Positions 6,088 to 11,087 of a stretch of 11,087 bases of DNA are shown here, one piece after another; position 1 is the stretch's first letter, and every line of letters begins with the position of its first letter. A program made the translations under genes and the position numbers. The notes beneath the pieces were generated by a model that worked only from the letters and a program-made list of their open reading frames with translations, searched no databases and was not told where the DNA came from. Source of the DNA: Nanosyncoccus sp963544575 (GTDB taxonomy: Bacteria; Patescibacteriota; Saccharimonadia; Saccharimonadales; Saccharimonadaceae); contig CAUUFZ010000007.1 in NCBI GenBank assembly GCA_963544575.1, positions 1 through 11,087 of the forward strand. The letters are read 5' to 3'.

Positions 6088-6621
6088 ATGGCAGAATCTA
6101 ATGAATCCGCAGTGCTTTATCAAATCAATTTCAAAAACCTGATTAAAGCCCTGAAATCACCTTCTTATCTCAAACGTTTTATTAATTACAATAAGCATAT
6201 TGCATTGTATTTTGTTTTCGGCGTCCTCACGACTGTCGTAAATCTCATTAGCTTTTATATTTTTGCCGAAATTCTCCAGATTGAAACCATTCCAGCCACC
6301 ATTTGGGCCTGGGTCGTAGCTGTAGCCTTTGCCTTTATTACCAACCGTCTCTATGTTTTCGAAAGCACCGCCAAAACTCACGCCGCTATCCTCCGCGAAG
6401 CGATACTCTTTTTCATTGCACGCCTAGTTACACTTGGCATTGAAGTCTTTATTATGTGGCTCTCCGTCGATGTTTGCGGACAGAACAAGCTCATTTGGAA
6501 AGTTATTTGTAATATTATTGTTATTATCGTGAACTACACTCTCAGTAAAGCGGTCGTTTTCTCCAGTAGCCGCACCTCCAAGCGCCTCGGCAAACGCCAA
6601 GATAAAAAGAATAGTAATTAA
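6088..6621 (+). CDS. GtrA-like polytopic membrane protein
   Basis: The 177-residue protein fits the GtrA family of four-helix membrane proteins. These are thought to move or handle polyprenyl-phosphate-linked sugars for cell-surface glycan building. Four hydrophobic segments are visible, at about residues 40-62, 68-88, 105-126 and 138-158. They match the family pattern: YFVFGVLTTVVNLISFYIF, then a helix ending in FAFITNRLYVFES, then FFIARLVTLGIEVFIMW, then IIVIIVNYTLSKAVVFSS. The tail is basic, and there is a cytoplasmic N-terminal extension of about 35 residues. No glycosyltransferase lies next to it, so its substrate is open. The start is set by TATAAT six bases upstream; no Shine-Dalgarno site is seen. 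Codon use resembles the core genes. Confidence 0.85.
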   Translation: MAESNESAVLYQINFKNLIKALKSPSYLKRFINYNKHIALYFVFGVLTTVVNLISFYIFAEILQIETIPATIWAWVVAVAFAFITNRLYVFESTAKTHAAILREAILFFIARLVTLGIEVFIMWLSVDVCGQNKLIWKVICNIIVIIVNYTLSKAVVFSSSRTSKRLGKRQDKKNSN

Positions 6622-6684
6622 CAAAAACCCATTATTGCTATCTTAAGAATTAAACATTACTTCTAGCCTCTATTTTTATCCCGC

Positions 6685-6713
6685 TTGCCAAAACACCAAA
6701 AAAGATGTATAAT
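6685..6713 (+). promoter_or_regulatory. Strong promoter for the 113-residue gene
   Basis: TTGCCA (6685-6690), a 17-base spacer and a perfect TATAAT (6708-6713). The predicted start is near 6720, so the RNA would begin at or next to TTGTTGGGC (6721-6729). Confidence 0.8.
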
Positions 6714-6730
6714 ATAGATATTGTTGGGCA

Positions 6731-6750
6731 TTTTTCCTACAAAGGAGGAA
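6731..6750 (+). promoter_or_regulatory. Possible hairpin hiding the ribosome binding site
   Basis: TTTTTCCT (6731-6738) can pair with AGGAGGAA (6743-6750) around a four-base loop ACAA, with two G-U pairs. The downstream arm is the whole Shine-Dalgarno site of the 113-residue gene. A U-rich strand pairing with the SD resembles four-U RNA thermometers in outline. It is short and may be coincidental. Confidence 0.35.
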
Positions 6751-6757
6751 ATGTAAA

Positions 6758-7099
6758 ATGATACATATCAAACATGAGGACCTGCCTTATAGAACCTTAA
6801 CTGCAACTGATAAAAAATGTATGATACCTGGAATATTGGAATGTACACCTGATGGCAAGCTTACTACTAATCAAGTAATCAATCTGGAAAGAGCAGCGGA
6901 AACCGCTAGACGATCTGAATACATCAACGAAGGTAAATCCAATTACCACTTCGGTGAGTATGTAAAAGAAATTGATAAATATTTTGGCTGCGATTGTCAG
7001 AAAGCAACTTACCATGAAGAAAAAGCTGAATTTTATGCCTATATGGCTGATCTAAGAAAAGCACAATACAATAATTTCATACAGCTTTTACAAAACTAA
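6758..7099 (+). CDS. Unknown small protein (113 residues)
   Basis: I do not recognise this protein. It is soluble in appearance and rich in Lys, Glu and Tyr. Four cysteines (21, 29, 78 and 80, the last two as CDC) could bind a metal, but their spacing matches no pattern I know. The C-terminal half (about 66-113) looks helical. Initiation is clear: AAAGGAGG (6741-6748), nine bases, then ATG. A strong promoter lies upstream and a terminator downstream, so it is a one-gene unit. Codon use differs from the ribosomal genes: four AGA and one CGA for Arg with no CGT or CGC, and three ATA codons in the first 26. This suggests later acquisition. The start region also holds an ATG directly followed by TAA (6751-6756), too close to the SD to matter much. 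Confidence 0.75.
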   Translation: MIHIKHEDLPYRTLTATDKKCMIPGILECTPDGKLTTNQVINLERAAETARRSEYINEGKSNYHFGEYVKEIDKYFGCDCQKATYHEEKAEFYAYMADLRKAQYNNFIQLLQN

Positions 7100-7174
7100 T
7101 TTCTAGATTTTTAATAATTTATTATATTTTAAATCTAAACATTACGAAACTATACGTTGTCGCCCAACAAAAAC

Positions 7175-7200
7175 GGGAGCCAGAAAGGCTCCCATTTTTA
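7175..7200. terminator. Bidirectional terminator between converging genes
   Basis: GGGAGCC (7175-7181) and GGCTCCC (7187-7193) form a perfect seven-base stem with a five-base loop. On the plus strand it is followed by ATTTTTA. On the minus strand it is followed by GTTTTTG. It can end both the 113-residue gene and the minus-strand surface-protein transcript that stops at 7211. Confidence 0.9.
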
Positions 7201-7210
7201 TCTTTACAAC

Positions 7211-8557
7211 TTATTTCGACCAAAGTACGCCATTCACATACAGTTTATGGCCATTCAAGTTAATATTACTATTAGTCGAATCGGCATTCGTCAAAGAAGT
7301 GACATAAGTGTCGCCAGTCAAGGTCAAAGTACTAGAACTATCAAGCGTCAGATAAACTTTACCAGCATTTGCCGCATTAATCGCGCCTGAATACTTCGAG
7401 CCATTCGAAAGGTTCATGGTTAGCGAGGAGATCTCATCCACCACAATATTACCATCTGCAGCTTGATTAGTCAGATTTAATGTCACCACGCCACCATTAC
7501 TACCGGAATTACCCCACGAATCCTTCTGAATTCTCAAGAAATTACCCGTCGAGTCATTATTTACAATCGTATTATTTTCCAGATTAATCTCCGCCGTGGT
7601 ATTGGTTACATAAAAACTATCGCCCTTATTAGTGGTAATTTTCGAATTCTTCGAGGTAAATACCGCCTTGCCGGTCGCCGCATCGCCACTCATTGATTGG
7701 TAGAGAAAAATATTTTTATAAGTCGTCGACTGACCATTCAAGGTATTATTCGTATCTACTAGGGTCACGTTATCAAGAGTGATTGTATTTTTACCTTCAA
7801 TAATCGCGCCCTCAGAAGCCGTAGCCTCGAGATAAGCATTTTTTACCGTCACATCCGCTGTAGAATATATCGCTGGCGAACCCTTACCGGTGGTTTTATA
7901 CGTACCTTCATCTACCGTAACTGTCCCACCTCCACGATCCGTACGAATCGCCGCACTAGAAGTCCCGGCCGTAGTAATCTTCAAACTCTTCGCATTCATC
8001 ACACCACCACCGGTCGTCATAATTCCACCAGCATTATCTTTCGAAGTAGTGATTGTCGAATCCGAAATATTCACTATCGTACCGTCGGAAGACGAATTAT
8101 TCGTCGACGCTGAGCCACCATAGCTAAAAACGCCATTTGCACCAGTCGCATCCGTGGTAATTGTAGCGTTTTTAATTGTTAGATTCGCGCCATCCTTGGC
8201 TAAAATTGCTGAATTCGTGCCATAAAAACTTGTACTATCACCGCCATTCGAATCGCCAATTTTGGAAACTGTAATATCGGAAAGTGTAGAGGTTATTTTA
8301 CCAGAAGCGGAAATAGCATTTTCATTTGCCGTAGTCGACTGATATGCGCCACTTGTAATATCTTCATTTGATGTAAGACTTTTGGCCGACGCATAACTGA
8401 TCGATGCGCTTCCACCAGTCAGAGACGAAGAATTATAATTCACCGAACTGGTGGAAGTTTTACTATTGACCGAATCAATAATTAAAAACCAGATTACACC
8501 TAAAGCTAGGACCATAATGACTATAGCCGCCTGAATTTTTTGATGCTGTTTACTCAC
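7211..8557 (-). CDS. Membrane-anchored, Ser/Thr/Asn-rich beta-helix-like surface protein
   Basis: The 448-residue protein has one N-terminal hydrophobic segment (about residues 9-29) after a short charged start, with no clear signal-peptidase site, so it probably stays anchored with the rest outside. From about residue 75 it is a run of short beta strands and turns with recurring rung-like motifs: NSAILA (115), NGVFSY (141), GGIMTT (177), AAIRTD (202), PAIYST (228) and GAIIEG (250), mostly 22-36 residues apart. A right-handed beta-helix is the likely fold. There are no cysteines and no catalytic motif I can name, so adhesion or glycan binding is more likely than an enzyme. From memory, similar unnamed proteins occur in Clostridia. 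The start is GTG, six bases after AAGGAG (8569-8564). It follows the Gly-rich protein gene by 83 bases without a terminator. Confidence 0.85.
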   Translation of the reverse strand: MSKQHQKIQAAIVIMVLALGVIWFLIIDSVNSKTSTSSVNYNSSSLTGGSASISYASAKSLTSNEDITSGAYQSTTANENAISASGKITSTLSDITVSKIGDSNGGDSTSFYGTNSAILAKDGANLTIKNATITTDATGANGVFSYGGSASTNNSSSDGTIVNISDSTITTSKDNAGGIMTTGGGVMNAKSLKITTAGTSSAAIRTDRGGGTVTVDEGTYKTTGKGSPAIYSTADVTVKNAYLEATASEGAIIEGKNTITLDNVTLVDTNNTLNGQSTTYKNIFLYQSMSGDAATGKAVFTSKNSKITTNKGDSFYVTNTTAEINLENNTIVNNDSTGNFLRIQKDSWGNSGSNGGVVTLNLTNQAADGNIVVDEISSLTMNLSNGSKYSGAINAANAGKVYLTLDSSSTLTLTGDTYVTSLTNADSTNSNINLNGHKLYVNGVLWSK

Positions 8558-8640
8558 TATAATCTCCTTATCTGTGAATTTATTATTAAATTGAGCGAGG
8601 TTTAAATTGTAGAGTCTAAGAGGGAATTAAAACTAATGAC

Positions 8641-9198
8641 TTAATGTCGGCCACCTTGATTAGATGGACCGCCGTTCCCGCCACCGTTTTGGAAGTTTGG
8701 AGGGGTTCCATGATTTCCGGAAGGACCACCTTGACCATTGTTTTGACCATTAGGTCCACCTTGTTGGCTACCCTGTTGATTACCGGAAGGACCGCCCTGG
8801 CCGTTATTTTGCCCATTTGGGCCATCTTGACCACCAGGACCACCTTGGCCATTACTTGAACCATTCGGCCCCCCCTGTTGACCACCTTGACCGCCAGGAC
8901 CGCCTTGGCCCTGAGAATTATTTTGACCATTATTTTGATCAAACGGACCGCCCTGCTGGTTTCCAGATGGGCCTCCCTGCTGGCCGCCCTGAGGGCCACT
9001 CTGATTATTCATTCCACCAGGCATGCCATTTTGCGTTTGCTGTGTTGGTGGTGTGCCTCCAGGATTATTATTCGCTGCGAGTTTAGTATAGGCCAGACAT
9101 CCAGCTGAAGTTACCACCGCCCCCGCTAACACACCAGCCACCACTAATCCAGCCTTGTCCTTACGGTTAGATTTATGATTGGTTGATTCATTTTCCAT
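8641..9198 (-). CDS. Membrane-anchored Gly/Gln/Asn/Pro-rich low-complexity surface protein
   Basis: The 185-residue protein has a charged N-terminus, one hydrophobic segment (about residues 16-38) and then a tail almost entirely of Gly, Gln, Asn, Pro and Ser. The tail contains repeated phrases such as GQNNGQGGPSGN (129-140, 151-162) and QQGGP. It is almost uncharged, has two Phe and no other aromatics, and ends GGRH. It should be disordered and flexible, like a stalk or matrix polymer. It is not a strict Gly-X-Y collagen. Cys34 follows SAG, a poor lipobox because position -3 is Ser, so lipidation is doubtful. AAAGGA lies about ten bases before the ATG. It is the first gene of the probable operon with the beta-helix-like protein and is divergent from the two-component system. 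Confidence 0.8.
   Translation of the reverse strand: MENESTNHKSNRKDKAGLVVAGVLAGAVVTSAGCLAYTKLAANNNPGGTPPTQQTQNGMPGGMNNQSGPQGGQQGGPSGNQQGGPFDQNNGQNNSQGQGGPGGQGGQQGGPNGSSNGQGGPGGQDGPNGQNNGQGGPSGNQQGSQQGGPNGQNNGQGGPSGNHGTPPNFQNGGGNGGPSNQGGRH
8701..9000 (-). repeat. Internal repeats coding the Gly/Gln/Asn tail
   Basis: Degenerate tandem units in this stretch encode variants of GGPxGQNNGQ and GGPSGNQQG. The two longest near-identical units are residues 129-140 and 151-162. Such repeats can expand or contract by slippage or recombination, so length may vary between strains. Confidence 0.7.
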
Positions 9199-9232
9199 TT
9201 GAAAACGTTCCTTTTTAGTTGTTTACCACCCT

Positions 9233-9238
9233 ATTATT
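9233..9238 (-). promoter_or_regulatory. Candidate -10 of the surface-protein operon
   Basis: AATAAT on the minus strand, with no recognisable -35. Instead, a TTTCA half-site (9254-9250) ends 11 bases upstream. A regulator box in place of the -35 is how PhoB/OmpR-type activators work. The predicted start near 9226 gives a leader of about 27 bases. Confidence 0.4.
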
Positions 9239-9249
9239 CCCGCGCAGTC

Positions 9250-9297
9250 TGAAAGAAACCTTAAAATTTCCCAAAATATTTTTTCAGATTCATTTCA
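9250..9297. promoter_or_regulatory. Probable OmpR-type operator with paired half-sites on both strands
   Basis: On the plus strand TTTCA occurs at 9282-9286 and 9293-9297, exactly 11 bases apart. On the minus strand TTTCA (9254-9250) is preceded by TTTAA (9265-9261), also 11 bases apart. The inner part is a seven-base inverted repeat, TCTGAAA (9248-9254) and TTTCAGA (9282-9288). Eleven-base direct repeats are the usual binding pattern of OmpR/PhoB-family regulators, and one is encoded next door. Confidence 0.55.
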
Positions 9298-9313
9298 AGT
9301 TACCGACGCAAAA

Positions 9314-9322
9314 TGATATTAT
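9314..9322 (+). promoter_or_regulatory. Extended -10 promoter of the response regulator gene
   Basis: TGaTATTAT (TG 9314-9315, hexamer 9317-9322). The -35 position holds TTCAAG, overlapping the second TTTCA half-site, so activator dependence is plausible. The predicted start is near 9329, leaving a short leader with AAGGAG (9331-9336) six bases before the ATG. Confidence 0.6.
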
Positions 9323-9342
9323 AAATAAATAAGGAGAATCAC

Positions 9343-10002
9343 ATGAGAGTACTTTATGTCGAAGATGCCGTCTTTCTCGCCGAAGCCGTCAAGCACAATT
9401 TAGAAAAACAAGGTATCACCGTCGATCACGTTAATAATGGCGAAGATGGTCTTGAAAAAGCCCTCGATGAAATTTACGATTGCGTAGTACTAGATATTAT
9501 GTTGCCAAAACTTTCCGGCACCGATATCTTGAAGCGTATGCGTGAAAAACAAATTCAAACTCCAGTCATTATGCTTTCCGCCCTCTCGGAAGTCGAAACC
9601 AAAATCAGTAATCTCGAGCACGGCGCTGACGATTATCTCGCCAAACCATTTAAAACTGCCGAATTGATTGCCCGTATTAAAGCCCTGGTCCGTCGTCCAA
9701 AGAACATTAATATCAATACCATTTCTTATAGTGACCTCACTCTCGATAAGACCAATGCTACTTTGAACGGCGAACAATTGACCGCCAAGGAAGTGGAAAT
9801 CCTCAGTGAGTTTATCAAATCTCCAGAGCTTCTAATTAATAAAGAACATTTACTAGCCAAAGTCTGGGGTGAAGACGGTTTCGGCGAAGATAACTACATC
9901 GAATCCTACATTTCTCGCATCCGAAAACTTCTGAGGAAGATCAATAGCAGAACTAATATCGTTACCATGCGCGGATTAGGTTATAAATTAACCGATAAGT
10001 AA
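9343..10002 (+). CDS. OmpR/PhoB-family response regulator
   Basis: This is a DNA-binding response regulator of 219 residues, the normal length. The receiver domain (1-about 115) has the acidic pair Glu7-Asp8, the phosphate-accepting Asp51 in VVLDIMLPKLSG, the switch Ser79 in PVIMLSA and the conserved Lys101 in LAKPF. The winged-helix output domain (about 125-219) contains LTAKEVEILSEF, the recognition-helix region NYIESYISRIRKLLRKI and the final wing motif VTMRGLGYKL. All key residues are present, so it should be active. It is followed after 12 bases by its likely partner kinase. The divergent region upstream carries 11-base-spaced half-sites that it may bind, which would link it to its own control and to the surface-protein genes. 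The ligand or signal is unknown. Confidence 0.95.
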   Translation: MRVLYVEDAVFLAEAVKHNLEKQGITVDHVNNGEDGLEKALDEIYDCVVLDIMLPKLSGTDILKRMREKQIQTPVIMLSALSEVETKISNLEHGADDYLAKPFKTAELIARIKALVRRPKNININTISYSDLTLDKTNATLNGEQLTAKEVEILSEFIKSPELLINKEHLLAKVWGEDGFGEDNYIESYISRIRKLLRKINSRTNIVTMRGLGYKLTDK

Positions 10003-10008
10003 TATAAT
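10003..10008 (+). promoter_or_regulatory. -10-like TATAAT between regulator and kinase genes
   Basis: TATAAT starts on the base after the regulator stop codon and ends six bases before the kinase ATG, the same spacing as at the GtrA-family gene. A partial -35 TTATAA (9981-9986) is 16 bases upstream. It may give a separate leaderless kinase transcript; alternatively the kinase is translated by coupling from the regulator stop 12 bases upstream. Confidence 0.4.
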
Positions 10009-10014
10009 AGACTT

Positions 10015-10965
10015 ATGTTTCAAAAACTTCGTAAGCGCATCATCATTATTACCATGGCCGTCACTACGACGGTCTTGGTTTTGTCGGGAATTCTTATCAT
10101 GATTTTTTCCACCGCTTCGCGTCCCGCACCTGATCATCATCACGAACCAGATTTTCAGAACAACGCCTCAGAGCATCATTTCGACGACGAAGAACTGCGT
10201 AATTTCATCCAGTCTGATCGCGCCGAAGGTCAGGGCCGCCTCATAGCTTCACTGATTACGGTCGATATTATTGTCGAAACTGCGGTCTTAATTATTATCG
10301 TCTACGCCTCAAAGCGCATCGTCGAGCCGGTGAAAAATTCTTACGACCGCCAAAAAATCTTCATCGCCAATGCTTCCCATGAATTAAAAACCCCACTCGC
10401 CGTCATCCAGGCCAATATGGAAGCTCTCGAAGTAGACGAAGAAAATCAACACTGGAAAGACAATATCGAAACTGAGATTAATCATGCCAATAAGTTAGTC
10501 TTAGACCTCTTGCAACTCGCCAAAATGGATGCCGGCAGCATCATGAAAAACACCACCGAACGTGTCAATCTCAATGCCGAAATCAAAAAGCGCATCGAGA
10601 TGTTCGCCCCGAAATTCTCTGGCAGGATCCATTACACTAGCCTGCCCGGCTCCTTCATCCATCAACTACCCAAACAGGATATTCTCCAAATTCTCGATAT
10701 TCTCCTCGATAATGCTATTAAATACGGTGACCAAACTCTGGAAATCCATCTCACCAAGACCTCTCTTTCTATTTCAAACGACGGCACCAAGGTAAAAACT
10801 GAGGATCTCGAAAAAATCTTCGATCGTTTCTATCAAACCGACAAATCAAAAGAAGGTTCCGGACTCGGTCTCGCCATCGCCAAAACCCTCTGTAATCAAA
10901 ACGACTGGACTATCAAATGTAGCAATCAAAACAACCGCACTACTTTTACGGTTTGGTTTAATTAG
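10015..10965 (+). CDS. Membrane sensor histidine kinase
   Basis: The 316-residue kinase has two membrane segments (about residues 9-31 and 77-97) around a 45-residue outside loop. A short linker and the dimerisation domain follow, with the phospho-accepting His122 in ANASHELKTPLAVI. The ATP-binding domain has the N box LLDNAIKYG (Asn233), a G1 motif SNDGT (Asp255, Gly256), the F box EKIFDRFYQTD and the G2 motif GSGLGLAIAK (280-289). All catalytic motifs are intact. No HAMP domain is evident, as the linker is too short. The outside loop has five His (41-43, 54-55) among many Asp and Glu, which suggests cation or metal sensing. No Shine-Dalgarno site precedes the ATG. It pairs with the regulator just upstream. 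Confidence 0.95.
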   Translation: MFQKLRKRIIIITMAVTTTVLVLSGILIMIFSTASRPAPDHHHEPDFQNNASEHHFDDEELRNFIQSDRAEGQGRLIASLITVDIIVETAVLIIIVYASKRIVEPVKNSYDRQKIFIANASHELKTPLAVIQANMEALEVDEENQHWKDNIETEINHANKLVLDLLQLAKMDAGSIMKNTTERVNLNAEIKKRIEMFAPKFSGRIHYTSLPGSFIHQLPKQDILQILDILLDNAIKYGDQTLEIHLTKTSLSISNDGTKVKTEDLEKIFDRFYQTDKSKEGSGLGLAIAKTLCNQNDWTIKCSNQNNRTTFTVWFN

Positions 10966-11006
10966 AAAAACCGCACCTAAATCCGGAACTATATTTTTCA
11001 CCAGCG

Positions 11007-11087
11007 TGGACCTAAACCCCCCATCGTCAATTCGTATAAGGTTCAGCACCTTTGCAACACTTCATAAGGAGTTTTTAATCCTATTCC
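11007..11087 (-). mobile_element. End of a probable IS3-like insertion sequence, cut by the window
   Basis: The plus strand from 11007 reads TGGACCTAAACCCCCC. This starts with TG and has a C-rich block, as IS3-family terminal repeats often do. A transposase-like reading frame on the minus strand ends 36 bases inside this point. If so, the element's end is at 11007, and the bases just before it (near 11003-11006) would be the target duplication. The other end is outside the window, so the match cannot be confirmed here. Confidence 0.4.
11043..11087 (-). CDS. C-terminal tail of a DDE transposase (partial)
   Basis: The minus-strand frame entering from the window edge reads GIGLKTPYEVLQRC and then a TGA stop (11045-11043). 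LGxKTPxEVL is the typical closing motif of integrase-core (rve) transposases of the IS3, IS30 and IS481 groups. Only 14 residues are inside the window, so the family is uncertain, and whether the rest is intact cannot be seen. It converges on the histidine kinase gene, which it does not disrupt. Confidence 0.5.
   Translation of the reverse strand, partial: GIGLKTPYEVLQRC

Noticed and set aside
6611..6641. Weak hairpin after the GtrA-family gene (ATAGTAAT with ATTGCTAT).
   Set aside because: The stem is AT-rich with a 15-base loop and no T run follows, so it is not a credible terminator.
8616..9108. Several frames on both strands overlapping the Gly/Gln/Asn-rich gene.
   Set aside because: Repetitive coding sequence opens other frames. 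Only the 185-residue frame has a membrane anchor, an SD site and a sensible start.
11043..11045. In-frame TGA read as glycine (recoded code of some CPR lineages).
   Set aside because: The frame after it soon meets further stops, and no other gene here contains an in-frame TGA, so the standard code fits.
10846..11049. Minus-strand 67-residue frame over the kinase 3' end.
   Set aside because: It overlaps the intact kinase ATP-binding domain, has no family match and no SD site.

Overview
The window looks like a fragment of a small-genome bacterium of the Candidatus Saccharibacteria (TM7) / Patescibacteria type. I infer this from a compact, one-base-overlapping ribosomal protein cluster with divergent sequences (an L36 with no zinc ligands and an unusual S11 tail), several short unknown genes, GTG starts, and a secreted surface protein pair beside a two-component system. 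The assignment is inference from gene content and has not been tested phylogenetically.

Layout. Positions 1-490 hold a promoter, a short unknown gene and its terminator. A 277-residue unknown charged protein follows on the minus strand (488-1321). It is divergent from the infA-rpmJ-rpsM-rpsK-rpsD-rpoA-rplQ-rplM-rpsI cluster (1414-5429, plus strand), which has its own promoter before infA and a terminator after rpsI. An unknown 119-residue minus-strand gene (5580-5939) is divergent from a GtrA-type membrane protein (6088-6621). Their shared upstream region carries a near-perfect 30-bp direct repeat plus a third short copy. A self-contained unknown gene with its own strong promoter, Shine-Dalgarno (SD) site and terminator lies at 6758-7099.

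The most interesting block is 7211-10965. Two minus-strand genes encode a membrane-anchored protein of very low complexity, rich in Gly, Gln, Asn and Pro (8641-9198), and a membrane-anchored Ser/Thr/Asn-rich beta-helix-like protein (7211-8557). They are divergent from an OmpR-family response regulator (9343-10002) and a histidine kinase (10015-10965) whose outside loop is rich in His and acidic residues. The 144-bp divergent region has TTTCA half-sites 11 bp apart on each strand, pointing outward. This suggests that the regulator controls both itself and the surface genes.

At the right edge (about 11007-11087) is the 3' end of a probable IS3-like transposase gene on the minus strand, cut by the window.

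A theme across the window is promoters placed so close to start codons that transcripts would be leaderless or nearly so (infA, the GtrA gene and the kinase gene). No tRNA, rRNA or CRISPR array is visible, and no stretch above 300 bases lacks a gene.
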